A stretch of 64,000 bases of DNA from Formosa sediminum (GTDB lineage: Bacteria; Bacteroidota; Bacteroidia; Flavobacteriales; Flavobacteriaceae): assembly GCF_007197735.1 (NCBI RefSeq), contig NZ_CP041637.1, positions 1,240,001-1,304,000 of the forward strand, read 5' to 3'. The notes beneath the pieces are model-generated. The model was not told the DNA's origin. It did not search any database and saw nothing but the letters and a program-made list of their open reading frames with translations. Position numbers and translations under genes: made by a program. The first letter of the stretch is position 1. Each line of letters opens with the position of its first letter. Positions 8,707 to 20,000 of the stretch are shown piece by piece.

Positions 8707-9999
8707 CTACTTATTCATAAGGTCTTCAATTTCTTCTGCATCTAGTGGGATATTCCTCATTAAATTAAATGGCTCTCCAGCATCTTGGATTACAACGTCA
8801 TCTTCTAAGCGAATACCAAATTTTTCATCGGGAATGTAAATACCTGGCTCTACAGTAAACACCATATTGGCTTTCATGGGTTCTGTAAGAATGCCGTAAT
8901 CATGAGTGTCTAGTCCCATGTGGTGAGAGGTTCCGTGCATAAAGTATTTTTTATAGGCTGGCCAATCTGGATTTTCGTTTTGTACATCGGCTTTGTCTAA
9001 TAATCCAAGACCTAATAATTCCGAAGTCATTAATTTTCCAACTTCTACATGATAATCTGCCCAAATGGTACCAGGACGTAATATTTTGGTAGCTTCTGTT
9101 TTAACACGATGAACAGCGTTGTAAACCTCTTTTTGTCTTTTTGTAAATGTTCCAGAAACCGGGATAGTACGCGTCATATCGGATGAGTAGTTTGCGTATT
9201 CTGCTCCAATATCTAATAAAATTAAATCGCCAGCTTTACATTCTTGGTTGTTTTCAATATAATGCAATACATTGGCGTTATTTCCAGAAGCAACAATAGG
9301 TGTGTAAGCAAAACCTTTAGAGCGGTTGTTTAAAAACTCGTGCATAAATTCGGCTTCAATGTTATATTCCATAACGCCTGGTTTAACAAACTCCAATATA
9401 CGACGAAACCCTTTTTCTGTAATGTTGCAGGCTTCCTGAATAAGGTCTAATTCTATTTGGTGTTTTACCGAGCGTAGGCGTTGCAAAATAGGATTACTTT
9501 TGGCTACACTGTGGGCAGGATATGTTTTTTTTAGCCATGCGTTAAAACGGTCTTCGCGAGTTTCTGTTTCTACGTTAGCTCGGTAATGTTCGTTAGTGTT
9601 TATGTATACTGTTTCGCTTTGAGACATGAGTTCTTTAAAAATACGCTCGAAATCTTGTAGCCAATATACGGTTGTAATACCCGATGTTTTTAAAGCGGCT
9701 TCCTTATCTAATTTAGCGCCTTCCCAAACAGCAATATGTTCGTTGGTTTCTGTTAAGAATAAAATTTCACGATGTTTTGGGTTTGGACAATCTGGAAATA
9801 AAACTAAGATGCTGCTTTCTTGGTCTACACCACTTAAATAAAATATATTTCGGTCTTGCTGAAAAGGTAAAGCACTGTCTGCTCCAATGGGATAAATGTC
9901 GTTAGAGTTAAAAACAGCTAAACTGTTGGGCTTCATTTGAGCTTTAAAATGAGCTCTATTTTGAATAAATAAATCTGAATTAATGTGATGGTATTTCAT
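8707..9999 (-). CDS. pepP: Xaa-Pro aminopeptidase (M24B)
   Basis: 430-aa metallo-aminopeptidase that removes N-terminal residues preceding proline. Two domains: an N-terminal creatinase-like domain (1-~160) and a pita-bread domain carrying the dinuclear metal ligands: Asp in LLDIGAEY and Asp in SSDMTRTIPVSG, His in MHGTSHHMGLDTHDYG, Glu in TVEPGIYIPDE and Glu in RLEDDVVI. No signal peptide, so cytoplasmic. Length is normal for AMP-P of this group. Single-gene unit with its own terminator; the 365-nt gap upstream is shared with the sdh operon. Confidence 0.93.
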   Translation of the reverse strand: MKYHHINSDLFIQNRAHFKAQMKPNSLAVFNSNDIYPIGADSALPFQQDRNIFYLSGVDQESSILVLFPDCPNPKHREILFLTETNEHIAVWEGAKLDKEAALKTSGITTVYWLQDFERIFKELMSQSETVYINTNEHYRANVETETREDRFNAWLKKTYPAHSVAKSNPILQRLRSVKHQIELDLIQEACNITEKGFRRILEFVKPGVMEYNIEAEFMHEFLNNRSKGFAYTPIVASGNNANVLHYIENNQECKAGDLILLDIGAEYANYSSDMTRTIPVSGTFTKRQKEVYNAVHRVKTEATKILRPGTIWADYHVEVGKLMTSELLGLGLLDKADVQNENPDWPAYKKYFMHGTSHHMGLDTHDYGILTEPMKANMVFTVEPGIYIPDEKFGIRLEDDVVIQDAGEPFNLMRNIPLDAEEIEDLMNK

Positions 10000-10364
10000 C
10001 TGAATAGAAGTTTAAATAAGAAGTTTTTTCAAAATTACGGATATATAAACTATTGGTGTAAGTAGAAGCCTTAAAAAGATGTTAAAGGTTTTTTCTGTTA
10101 AAATAATTTTAATCTTCTTAAATGTATTGAACGATTGGACATATTTTAAATTTCTTATGCCAAAATCTGTTTAAATTTAAATATGAAACAAAAGTCATTT
10201 TGGGTAAACGTTTGAATATAAAACCTAAATGCTGTAACTAATTGTAAATCAATAGATAAAAACTCTCTTTAAAATCATTCTAAATATAAATTAAAATCAC
10301 TTACTTTTTGCCTATAAATCTATTCTAGTTTAAATTTGTTGGGAATAAAACTAATTATAAAAAA
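10000..10364. other. intergenic region between divergent pepP and sdh
   Basis: 365 nt without a gene. The right half holds the sdh promoter. In the remainder I see only AT-rich sequence and no hairpin of note. Confidence 0.6.
10307..10338 (+). promoter_or_regulatory. promoter of the sdhCAB operon
   Basis: TTTG at 10307-10310 and TAAATTTG at 10331-10338 match the Bacteroidota -33/-7 pair with a 20-nt spacer, 26 nt upstream of the sdhC ATG. Confidence 0.7.
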
Positions 10365-11045
10365 ATGAGCGGATTTTTAAATTCATCAATAGGAAGAAAA
10401 GTCGCTATGGCGCTTTCAGCCTTCTTTCTTATGTTTTTCTTGCTTCAGCATTTTGCCATCAACATTTTATCGGTATTTAGTCCTGAGCTTTTTAACGAAG
10501 TGTCCCATTTTATGGGAACAAATCCTTTAATTCAATTTGCCTTACAGCCGGTTTTAATATTTGGAGTTGTATTTCACTTTGTAATGGGGTTTGTATTAGA
10601 AATTAGAAACAGAAAAGCAATTGGTGTAAAGTATGTACAAAACAACGGTGCAGCAAATTCTACTTGGATGAGTAGAAACATGATTTGGAGTGGTGTTGCT
10701 ATTTTAGCATTTATCATCTTACACTTTATCGATTTTTGGTTTCCAGAAATTAATACAAAGTTTATTAATGGCGATTGGTCTGGCACCATTGAAGGTGTAG
10801 AAGGTTACCGTTATTACGAAGAATTAGTTCATAAATTTGCAAGTCCTATTCGTGTAGGTGCTTATGTTATAGCCTTTGTGTTTTTAGCATTACACTTATT
10901 ACACGGTTTCACATCTGCGTTCCAATCTATGGGAGGAACAGCCGGAAGAAAAAAGACATTACAAGTTATAGGTAAAGCATACTCTATTATAATTCCTTTA
11001 GGATTTATCTTTATTGCACTTTATCATCATTTTTTTAACCATTAA
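10365..11045 (+). CDS. sdhC: succinate dehydrogenase cytochrome b subunit
   Basis: 226-aa integral membrane subunit that anchors the SdhAB dimer and carries haem b and the quinone site. About five transmembrane segments: near 15-40 (VAMALSAFFLMFFLLQHFAI), 55-78, 105-125, 158-180 and 198-220. Several conserved His within helices (LQHFA, FHFVMG, ILHFID, LHLLHGF, LYHHF) are haem ligands in the two-haem b558-type anchors, so this is the single-polypeptide (type B-like) anchor and no sdhD is expected. First gene of sdhC-sdhA-sdhB, 12 nt before sdhA. Confidence 0.94.
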   Translation: MSGFLNSSIGRKVAMALSAFFLMFFLLQHFAINILSVFSPELFNEVSHFMGTNPLIQFALQPVLIFGVVFHFVMGFVLEIRNRKAIGVKYVQNNGAANSTWMSRNMIWSGVAILAFIILHFIDFWFPEINTKFINGDWSGTIEGVEGYRYYEELVHKFASPIRVGAYVIAFVFLALHLLHGFTSAFQSMGGTAGRKKTLQVIGKAYSIIIPLGFIFIALYHHFFNH

Positions 11046-11057
11046 TCTTCAATAAGA

Positions 11058-13070
11058 ATGGCTTTAGATTCAAAAGTACCAGAAGGTCCAATTAAAGATA
11101 AATGGACTAATTATAAAAATAAAATTAATCTTGTAAATCCAGCAAACAAACGTCATATCGATATTATTGTTGTTGGTACAGGGTTAGCAGGAGGTTCGGC
11201 AGCAGCAACTTTAGCCGAGCTAGGATATAATGTAAAAGCATTTGCTTATCAAGATTCTCCACGTCGTGCGCACTCTATTGCAGCACAGGGAGGAATAAAT
11301 GCAGCGAAGAACTATCAAGGTGATGGGGATTCAAACTACAGATTATTTTATGATACCGTAAAAGGGGGCGATTACCGTTCTCGTGAAGCAAACGTACACC
11401 GTTTGGCAGAGGTATCTGGAAATATTATCGACCAATGTGTGGCACAAGGTGTTCCTTTTGCACGTGATTATGGTGGATTATTAGATAACCGTTCGTTTGG
11501 TGGGGTATTAGTATCAAGAACTTTTTACGCTAAAGGACAAACAGGACAACAACTATTATTAGGTGCTTATTCTGCAATGAACCGTCAAATTGCTCGTGGA
11601 AAGATTGAGATGTTCAATCGTCACGAAATGTTAGACGTTGTAAAAATTGGAGGAAAAGCAAGAGGAATTATCGCTCGTAATTTAATTACAGGAGAAATAG
11701 AACGTCATTCAGCACATGCTGTTGTGATTGCAACAGGAGGTTATGGAAATGTATATTTCTTATCTACTAATGCTATGGGTTCTAACGCTACTGCAGCTTG
11801 GAAAATTCATAAAAAAGGAGCGTATTTTGCAAATCCTTGTTTTACACAAATTCACCCGACATGTATTCCGCGTTCAGGAGATTATCAGTCTAAATTAACA
11901 TTAATGTCTGAGTCTTTACGTAATGATGGTCGTATTTGGGTACCAGCAAAATTAGAAGATGCAAAAGCAATTCAGCAAGGTAAATTAAAACCTACAGATA
12001 TTGCAGAAGCAGATAGAGATTATTACTTAGAAAGACGTTACCCTGCTTTTGGTAACTTAGTACCTCGTGATGTGGCTTCTAGAGCAGCTAAAGAACGTTG
12101 TGATGCGGGTTACGGTGTAAATGCTACAGGTGAAGCGGTGTATTTAGACTTTGCTTCGGCTATAGAGCGTTACGGAATAGAGCAAGCTAAAATTCACAAT
12201 ATATCTAATCCATCTGCAGATAAAATTTATGAATTAGGTCAGAAAATTGTAGAGGCAAAATACGGAAACTTATTCCAAATGTATGAGAAAATCGTAGACG
12301 AGAATCCATACAAAACGCCTATGATGATTTATCCAGCAACACACTATACCATGGGTGGTATTTGGGTTGATTATAACTTAATGACAACTGTTGAAGGATT
12401 ATATTGTATTGGTGAAGCTAACTTCTCTGACCACGGCGCAAACAGACTTGGAGCTTCTGCCTTAATGCAAGGATTAGCCGATGGTTATTTTGTATTACCA
12501 TATACTATTGGAGATTATTTATCTCACGATATTAGAACAGGAAAAATACCAACAGATACTCCAGAATTTGATGAGGTTGAAAAAGAAGTTAAAGACCGTA
12601 TCGATTTCTTTATTAATAATAAAGGAACAAAATCTGTAGACTACTTCCACAAAAAACTTGGAAAAGTAATGTGGGATAAAGTAGGAATGTCTAGAAACGC
12701 ACAAGGTTTAACAGAAGCTATGGCCGAAATTAAAGCCATTCGTGAAGAGTTCTGGAAAGAAGTAAAAGTACCAGGAAGTGCTAATGAATTAAATCCAGAA
12801 TTAGAAAAAGCTGGACGTGTAGCAGACTTCTTAGAATTAGGTGAATTGTTCGCTAAAGATGCTTTAAATAGAGCAGAATCTTGTGGAGGTCACTTTAGGG
12901 AAGAGTCTGTAGAATTGGATGGAGAGCAAAAAGGTGAAGCAAAACGTGACGACGTAAACTTTGCTTATGTTGCAGCATGGGAATATAAAGGTGAACCTGC
13001 AGATGCAGTGTTACATAAAGAAGAATTAGAATTTAAAGATATTGAACTAAAACAACGTTCATACAAATAA
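11058..13070 (+). CDS. sdhA: succinate dehydrogenase / fumarate reductase flavoprotein subunit
   Basis: 670-aa catalytic subunit oxidising succinate to fumarate with covalently bound FAD. Dinucleotide-binding motif VGTGLAGG at 39-46, His72 in [13 protein letters not shown] is the expected FAD-linked histidine, and active-site segments [23 protein letters not shown] and [15 protein letters not shown] are present. The C-terminal part (about 520-670) contains the expected helical domain with [13 protein letters not shown] and [10 protein letters not shown]. Length is typical of the longer Bacteroidota/epsilon-type SdhA. Lies between sdhC and sdhB; membrane-associated on the cytoplasmic face. Confidence 0.97.
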   Translation: MALDSKVPEGPIKDKWTNYKNKINLVNPANKRHIDIIVVGTGLAGGSAAATLAELGYNVKAFAYQDSPRRAHSIAAQGGINAAKNYQGDGDSNYRLFYDTVKGGDYRSREANVHRLAEVSGNIIDQCVAQGVPFARDYGGLLDNRSFGGVLVSRTFYAKGQTGQQLLLGAYSAMNRQIARGKIEMFNRHEMLDVVKIGGKARGIIARNLITGEIERHSAHAVVIATGGYGNVYFLSTNAMGSNATAAWKIHKKGAYFANPCFTQIHPTCIPRSGDYQSKLTLMSESLRNDGRIWVPAKLEDAKAIQQGKLKPTDIAEADRDYYLERRYPAFGNLVPRDVASRAAKERCDAGYGVNATGEAVYLDFASAIERYGIEQAKIHNISNPSADKIYELGQKIVEAKYGNLFQMYEKIVDENPYKTPMMIYPATHYTMGGIWVDYNLMTTVEGLYCIGEANFSDHGANRLGASALMQGLADGYFVLPYTIGDYLSHDIRTGKIPTDTPEFDEVEKEVKDRIDFFINNKGTKSVDYFHKKLGKVMWDKVGMSRNAQGLTEAMAEIKAIREEFWKEVKVPGSANELNPELEKAGRVADFLELGELFAKDALNRAESCGGHFREESVELDGEQKGEAKRDDVNFAYVAAWEYKGEPADAVLHKEELEFKDIELKQRSYK

Positions 13071-13080
13071 GATTGACATT

Positions 13081-13833
13081 ATGAATATGAATCTAACACT
13101 TAGAATTTGGAGACAGAAAGACTCTAGTGCAAAGGGTAAAATGGTCGATTATAAAGTAACTGATATTTCAGAGCATATGTCTTTCTTAGAAATGATGGAT
13201 GTTCTTAACGAACAATTAGTGAACTCTGGTGAAGAACCTGTTGCTTTTGATCATGATTGTCGTGAAGGAATTTGCGGAATGTGTTCGTTATATATTAATG
13301 GAGAAGCTCATGGTCCAGACCGTGGTATTACCACTTGCCAATTACACATGCGTATGTTTAAAGATGGCGATACTATTACTATTGAACCATGGCGAGCAGC
13401 AGCATTCCCTGTTATAAAAGATTTAATTGTAGATAGAATGGCTTTCGAGCGTATACAGCAAGCCGGAGGTTATATTTCGGTAAATACGTCTGGAAATACA
13501 CAAGATGCTAACTCTTTACCAATTTCTAAACATGCTGCAGATGAAGCTATGGATGCTGCAACGTGTATTGGTTGCGGTGCTTGTGTAGCAAGTTGTAAAA
13601 ACTCTTCTGCAATGTTATTTGTTGGTGCTAAAGTATCTCAATATGCATTATTACCTCAAGGTCAGGTAGAAGCTGCAGACCGTGTAAGAAACATGGTGGC
13701 ACAAATGGATTTAGAAGGTTTTGGAAACTGTACAAATACAGGTGCATGCGAGGTAGAATGTCCTAAAGGTATTTCTTTAGACAATATTGCTCGTATGAAT
13801 AGAGAATTTCTTAAAGCAAATGTAAAAGGATAA
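13081..13833 (+). CDS. sdhB: succinate dehydrogenase iron-sulfur subunit
   Basis: 250-aa electron-transfer subunit passing electrons from FAD to the quinone site. N-terminal plant-ferredoxin-like domain with the [2Fe-2S] cysteines in [16 protein letters not shown] and TTCQLHM; C-terminal domain with [12 protein letters not shown] and [15 protein letters not shown] for the two further clusters. The N-terminus has two close ATGs (13081 and 13087); either is acceptable. Begins 10 nt after sdhA and is followed by a strong terminator, closing the operon. Confidence 0.96.
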   Translation: MNMNLTLRIWRQKDSSAKGKMVDYKVTDISEHMSFLEMMDVLNEQLVNSGEEPVAFDHDCREGICGMCSLYINGEAHGPDRGITTCQLHMRMFKDGDTITIEPWRAAAFPVIKDLIVDRMAFERIQQAGGYISVNTSGNTQDANSLPISKHAADEAMDAATCIGCGACVASCKNSSAMLFVGAKVSQYALLPQGQVEAADRVRNMVAQMDLEGFGNCTNTGACEVECPKGISLDNIARMNREFLKANVKG

Positions 13834-13863
13834 TCTAAACCTTTTAATTATTATAATATTAAG

Positions 13864-13892
13864 AATCCCAAGCTGTACGCTTGGGATTTTTT
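13864..13892 (+). terminator. terminator of the sdh operon
   Basis: Perfect 10-bp stem AATCCCAAGC / GCTTGGGATT with a 5-nt loop followed by a run of six Ts, 30 nt after the sdhB stop. Confidence 0.9.
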
Positions 13893-13934
13893 GTTTAGTT
13901 TTATCGGTCTTATTTAATTACATATTTTTCCCGA

Positions 13935-15704
13935 ATGAAATCTCCAATTACTTTTTATAAAGAACAAGCTCAAAAACATAGTGTTAAAGCTACTGCATTT
14001 AACAAGCAGATGCGTTTACTTAGTGTGGCGCGTTTAGTGGTGTTTTTGGTAACGGTTTTTAGTATTTATAAAACGTTTCAAAATTGGCAAATAGCTGTAG
14101 CTATTGCTGTAGTTGGTATCAGTTTATTTCTGTTTTTATTGTTAAAATATACCAATATTAAACACCAACGAAATCTAGAACAAGCCATAGTTGCTATTAA
14201 TGAAGATGAAATTAAAATTAAGGAAGAAGGTTTTTTTGATCGATTAGATGGCTTAGAATTTCAAGATTCTTTACACGACTATTGTTTAGATATCGATTTA
14301 TTTGGACGGGGGTCGTTTTTTCAGAATATAAACAGAACCTATATCAATGAAGGTACAGAAGAATTAGCCGAAGCACTTAAAGCAAACGATATTAATCATA
14401 TTAATAAGCGCCAGCAAGCCATACAAGAACTTGCAGATAAAGCCATTTGGAGACAACATTATAGTGCCATAGCAAGTCTCATAGAGGTAGAAACGCCAGC
14501 AAAGCATATAAACGCATGGTTGGCTAATTATAAGCCTAAATTTCCTTCAATATTAAAGGTGTTACCTTGGGTTTTTACAGGCATATCTGTAGTGGGTTTT
14601 GCATTAGTATATGTTAATTTAATATCTGCCAATTATTTAGGGCTTTGGTTGTTAATTGGATTGGTACTTACAGGAGCATATTTAAAATCTATTAATACTA
14701 TTGCTTCTCAAACCGAAAAATTAAAAGAAACCTTTAAGCAATATTCGGCGTTATTAGATGCTATTGAAAACGAAACATTTCAGTCGGAATTGCTTCTTGA
14801 AAAACAAGATAGGATTACTCAAGATCATGAGAAAGCATCAAAAATATTTTCAGATTTATCAAAATTATTAGACCGTTTGGATAACAGAAACAATTTGATT
14901 TCTGCCATTTTTGGAAACGGATTTTTTCTGTTAGATATTAAAAATACCTACGCCATCGAGCAATGGATAAAAACATATGCGCATAAAACTACAGATTGGT
15001 TTGAAGTGATTTCTTTTTTCGATGCTTATAACTCTTTAGGAAATTATACGTTTAATAATCCAGAATTTATTTTTCCAGAAATTAGTACGAATCAGGATGT
15101 TATTTTAGCCAAAAACTTAGGGCATCCTTTATTGAAAAAAGACAAACGTGTAGATAACGATTTAAATATTAAAAACGAAGAATTTTTTATCATCACAGGT
15201 GCCAATATGGCCGGAAAAAGTACCTTTCTTAGAACGGTTTCTCTACATATTGTTATGGCTAATGTCGGACTTCCGGTGTGTGCAACTGCAAGTGTATATA
15301 GTCCTATAAAACTTATTACAAGTATGCGTACAAGCGATTCGTTAACCGATGATAGCTCATACTTCTTTTCAGAATTAACACGCTTAAAATATATTGTAGA
15401 TTCCATTCAAACCGACCGTTATTTTATTGTTCTAGATGAAATTTTGAAAGGTACAAATAGCACAGATAAAGCGATTGGTTCCCGTAAATTTGTCGAGAAA
15501 TTAGTAGCTTCTCATGCTACTGGAATTATAGCAACACACGACTTGAGTTTATGTGAAATTTCAAATGAATTATCTCAAGTTAAAAATCATTATTTCGATG
15601 CCGAAATTATAAACAACGAACTACATTTTGATTACACTTTTAAAACAGGTATTTGCCAAAATATGAATGCTAGTTTTTTACTTAAAAAAATGGAAATTAT
15701 CTGA
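13935..15704 (+). CDS. membrane-anchored MutS-family ATPase
   Basis: 589 aa. The C-terminal part is a MutS ATPase core: Walker A GANMAGKST at 422-430, TSMRTSDSLTDDSSYFFSEL, Walker B FIVLDEILKGTNSTDK and IIATHDLSL. The N-terminal mismatch-recognition and connector domains of MutS1 are missing. Instead, hydrophobic segments lie at about 28-73 (two helices) and about 208-252 (two helices), suggesting membrane attachment with the ATPase in the cytoplasm. Such short MutS-like proteins are frequent in Bacteroidota and are not known to do mismatch repair. It stands alone after the sdh terminator. Confidence 0.85.
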   Translation: MKSPITFYKEQAQKHSVKATAFNKQMRLLSVARLVVFLVTVFSIYKTFQNWQIAVAIAVVGISLFLFLLLKYTNIKHQRNLEQAIVAINEDEIKIKEEGFFDRLDGLEFQDSLHDYCLDIDLFGRGSFFQNINRTYINEGTEELAEALKANDINHINKRQQAIQELADKAIWRQHYSAIASLIEVETPAKHINAWLANYKPKFPSILKVLPWVFTGISVVGFALVYVNLISANYLGLWLLIGLVLTGAYLKSINTIASQTEKLKETFKQYSALLDAIENETFQSELLLEKQDRITQDHEKASKIFSDLSKLLDRLDNRNNLISAIFGNGFFLLDIKNTYAIEQWIKTYAHKTTDWFEVISFFDAYNSLGNYTFNNPEFIFPEISTNQDVILAKNLGHPLLKKDKRVDNDLNIKNEEFFIITGANMAGKSTFLRTVSLHIVMANVGLPVCATASVYSPIKLITSMRTSDSLTDDSSYFFSELTRLKYIVDSIQTDRYFIVLDEILKGTNSTDKAIGSRKFVEKLVASHATGIIATHDLSLCEISNELSQVKNHYFDAEIINNELHFDYTFKTGICQNMNASFLLKKMEII

Positions 15705-15932
15705 TTTTTAAGAGGTAAGTGCAATGTTTAATATGCTAGAAAAAAATTAATGCCTGTTTACAATAATACATTTCTCATAATAAATTCAATCAAAAAAGCA
15801 TTATTAATTTATAATGTGAGTTACTTAAAGTCTCAGTGTTATAATAACTTATAATGTTTTAAGTTTTTTTTAACAATAATGTACTAAACTTAAAGATAGT
15901 TTTGGAGTCTAATTTGTTTAAAGACTTCTTTC

Positions 15933-17051
15933 ATGAGAAAAACTATACTTACTATCTTGGGTTTACTTTTAATAGTAGCCTCGTTTTTTATTGCTAAACT
16001 GCTCATTGATAACAAAAATAAAGTTAAACCTATAGCTCCAAAAGTAGTAAAAGTTATATTTGCAGATACTGTTAAAAACAGTACTATTCCTATAGTAATT
16101 CCAGCAAATGGAAATCTTACCGCAAAACGCAGGTTTGAATTGTATGCAGAAGTAGAAGGTATTTTTAAACCTGGATCTGTGTTGTTTAAACCAGGTCAAG
16201 AATATAGAAAAGGACAAACTTTAATTCGTATAGAAGATTCTGAATATTACGCTACTGTACAATCTGCAAAAAGCGATTTATATAATGCTATTGCTGCAAT
16301 CATGGCCGACTTACGTTTAGATTTTCCAGAAGTATATCCAAAATGGGACGCATATTTACGTAGTTTCGATTTAAATAAAGCAACTCCTAAGCTCCCTGAA
16401 ATGACTTCAGAAAAAGAAAATTATTTTATTACAGGGAGAAGTATTGTATCTAATTATTACAATGTTAAAAATTTAGAGCAACGATTATCTAAATATATTA
16501 TTACTACGCCTTTTAACGGAATTTTAACCGAAGCTCTTGTAAATGAAGGTACTTTAATTAGAAGCGGGCAAAAATTAGGAACTTTTATAGATCCTTCAGT
16601 TTATGAAATGGAAGTGGCTATAAGTAAATCTTTTGCTAGTTTATTACAAGTTGGTGAAACTGTTGCGTTAAATAATTTAGAAGGTACAGAAACTTATACA
16701 GGAAAAGTATCGCGTGTTAATGGTAGCGTAGATCCTAATACACAAACAATTCAAGTATACATTGAGGTTAAACACGATAATTTAAAAGAAGGAATGTATC
16801 TTGAAGCAAATGTAGATGCTAGAGATGAAGAGAATGCCATACAGATAGATAGAAATTTACTTTTAGAAACTAAGGAAATTTTTGTGGTTCGTGATTCTGT
16901 TTTAGATGTAATTCCTGTAAAACCAATTCATTTTAGCGATACCAAAGTAGTTTTAAAAGATGTGCCAGATGGTAGTGTAATAGTTAGTCGTCCAATACAA
17001 GGCGGATATGCAGGTATGTTAGTAAAAGTTTTTAACGAGCAAAATAACTAA
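15933..17051 (+). CDS. RND efflux periplasmic adaptor (membrane fusion protein)
   Basis: 372-aa adaptor linking the inner-membrane pump to the TolC-type channel. N-terminal membrane anchor at about 5-25 (TILGLLLIVASFFIAKLLI), then a lipoyl/barrel-sandwich region (ANGNLTAKRRFELYAEVEG; YIITTPFNGILTEALVNEGTLIRSGQKLG), a shortened hairpin and a beta-barrel domain (VALNNLEGTETYTGKVSRVNGSVDPNTQTIQVYIEV). The first gene of a three-gene operon, 7 nt before the pump gene. Substrate unknown. No regulator gene is adjacent. Confidence 0.92.
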   Translation: MRKTILTILGLLLIVASFFIAKLLIDNKNKVKPIAPKVVKVIFADTVKNSTIPIVIPANGNLTAKRRFELYAEVEGIFKPGSVLFKPGQEYRKGQTLIRIEDSEYYATVQSAKSDLYNAIAAIMADLRLDFPEVYPKWDAYLRSFDLNKATPKLPEMTSEKENYFITGRSIVSNYYNVKNLEQRLSKYIITTPFNGILTEALVNEGTLIRSGQKLGTFIDPSVYEMEVAISKSFASLLQVGETVALNNLEGTETYTGKVSRVNGSVDPNTQTIQVYIEVKHDNLKEGMYLEANVDARDEENAIQIDRNLLLETKEIFVVRDSVLDVIPVKPIHFSDTKVVLKDVPDGSVIVSRPIQGGYAGMLVKVFNEQNN

Positions 17052-17058
17052 CAGCAGC

Positions 17059-20000
17059 ATGAGAAAAATAATTGCATATTTTATAAAGCATCATATTGCT
17101 GTAACTATATTTATTTTAGGGTTTACCATCTTTGGAATATTAGGATTACTCTCCTTAAAATCTTCGTATTTCCCAATTATAGAATCCAAAATTATTACCG
17201 TACAAATTTCGTACCCGGGAGCCTCTCCACAGGAAATAGAAGAAGGTATTGTTTTAAAAATTGAAGACAATTTAAAAGGATTGCAAGGTGTAGATCGTGT
17301 AACTTCTACCTCGCAAGAAGACAGTGGTACAATTACTATTGAAATCTTAAAAGGCGAGAATATCGATTTTATGCTTCTAGAAATAAAAAACGCAGTAGAT
17401 CGAGTACCAAGTTTTCCAACAGGCATGGAACCTCTTGTAGTAGCAAAAACAGAAAATGTTAGAGAAACAATCTCTTTTGCAATTAGCGGAGAAAATATTT
17501 CGTTGTCTACATTAAAACAAATTGGAAGGCAAATTGAAAATGATTTAAGGGCTATAGAGGGTATTTCGCAAGTTGAAGTAACAGGATACCCAGAAGAAGA
17601 AATTGAAATTGCAGTAAACGAAAATAGTTTGTTAGCCTATAATATTACCTTTAGCGAAGTAGCTGCAGCTGTAAGTAATTCCAATATTTTAGTTACAGGA
17701 GGTAATATTAAAACGAATGCTGAAGAATTTTTAATTCGCGCCAATAATAGATCTTATTATAGTGATGAATTATCTAATATTGTTGTAAGAGCTTTTGCAG
17801 ACGGAAAAACCATTCGTTTAAAAGATGTTGCAGTTTTAAGAGACCGATTTTCTGAAACTCCAAATGCAACTTATTTTAATGGAGAGTTGTCTGTAAATGT
17901 TAGTGTAACAAGTACAGATTCTGAAGATTTACTATCTTCTGCAGATCAAGTTAAAGCATATATAGAAAAGTTTAACCAATCGCATAACAATGTGCAATTG
18001 GATGTTGTAAGAGACTTATCTATAACCCTAAAACAACGTACACAATTACTCACAGAAAATGCAATAGCAGGAATGTTATTGGTATTGCTTTTTTTATCCT
18101 TATTCCTAAATACCAGATTGGCCTTTTGGGTGGCTTTTGGATTGCCTATTTCATTTCTTGGAATGTTAATTTTTGCAGGTAATTTTGATGTCACTATTAA
18201 CCAATTTTCGCTTTTCGGGATGATTATCGTAATTGGAATTTTAGTGGATGATGGTATTGTAATTGCCGAAAATATTTATCAGCATTTTGAGAATGGTAAA
18301 GATCCAATAAATGCAGCTATAGATGGTACTTTAGAGGTTATACCTCCTGTGGTTTCAGCCATAATTACAACCTTACTAGCATTTTCAACATTTTTATTTT
18401 TAGAAAGTAGAATCGGTGAGTTTTTTAGTGAAGTTTCGGTTATTGTAATATTAACTCTGGTTGTATCATTAATAGAAGCACTTATTATTTTACCTGCCCA
18501 TTTAGCACATTCTAAAGCCTTACAAAGACATAAAGACCGTAAAAATAATCCAAAAACAAAAACAGGATTGTTTTTTTCAAAAATGCGAGGTATAAATGCT
18601 CTTGGAGATCGTATCATGATTTTTTTAAGAGAAAAAATCTATGTTCCTATACTTAATTTTATTTTCGAATTTAAAATTTTAGCATTAGGTATTTTTTTAG
18701 GTATTTTAGTTTTAACCTTCGGAGCGATTGGTGGAGGTATTATTGGAGTAACCATTTTTCCTAGTATTGCAAGTGATCGTGTATCTATAGAGTTGGAAAT
18801 GCCTAACGGAACAAACGTTAGAGTTACCGATTCTATTATGGCAATTATTGAAGAAAAAGCTTATATCGTTAACGAAGAATTTACAGAAAAATATTTGGGC
18901 GGGACAGATAAGCAACTTTTTGAAAATACAATTAAAAATATAAACAGTGCATCGAGTGCAACTTTAAATATAAATATGTTGCCAGGTGAAGAACGTCCAG
19001 ATGTTATAAATGCTTCGCTAGTAGCCAATCGCGTTCGAGAATTAGTTGGACCTGTTATTGGTGTAGAAAAATTAATATTTGGTTCTGGCGGAAACTTTGG
19101 TGGGAGTCCTGTGGCTGTTTCGCTTTTAAGTAATAATATAGAAGAATTAAAAGCAGCTAAAGTAGAACTAAAATCTATTCTAGAGACAAATCCTTTATTA
19201 AAAGATGTCGCAGACAATGATCCTGCTGGGATTAAAGAAATAAGATTAGAGTTAAAAGAAAGTGCCTATTTATTAGGGTTAGATCTAAGTTCTGTAATGA
19301 GCCAGATTAGAGCAGGTTTTTTTGGAGTACAAGCCCAGCGTTTCCAGCGCGGACAAGACGAAATAAAAGTTTGGGTGCGCTACGATATTGAAAACAGAGC
19401 ATCTATTAACGATCTTGACGATATGCGTATTGTAACACCGTCTGGAGAGCGAGTTACATTTAAAGATATTGCAAACTATACTATAGAACGTGGAGATGTA
19501 GCAATTAATCACCTAGAAGGAAGGCGAGAAATAGAAGTTTCTGCAGATTTAAAAGATCCAAATACAAGTGCAACAGATATTCTAGACGATATTAAAACCA
19601 CGGTTATCCCACAGCTACAAGCTAAATATCCTACTATTTCTGCCTCTTATGAAGGACAGAATCGTGAAGCAGCAAAATTAAATAGATCGCTTAAAAGCGC
19701 AGGGATTGTAATTATACTTTTAATTTATATTACTATTGCTTTTACATTTAGAAGTTTAAGTCAGCCTTTACTTTTAATAATATTAATTCCGTTTAGTTTA
19801 ACCGCAGTTGCTTGGGGACACTGGATTTTAGGTTTTCCTGTAAATGTATTGTCGTTACTTGGTATTATTGCTTTAATTGGTATTATGGTAAACGATGGAT
19901 TGGTGCTTATAGGTAAGTTTAATACCAATTTAAAGGAAGGATTAAAATTTGACGATGCTTTAAAAGAAGCCGGGAAATCGCGTTTTAGAGCCATCTTTTT

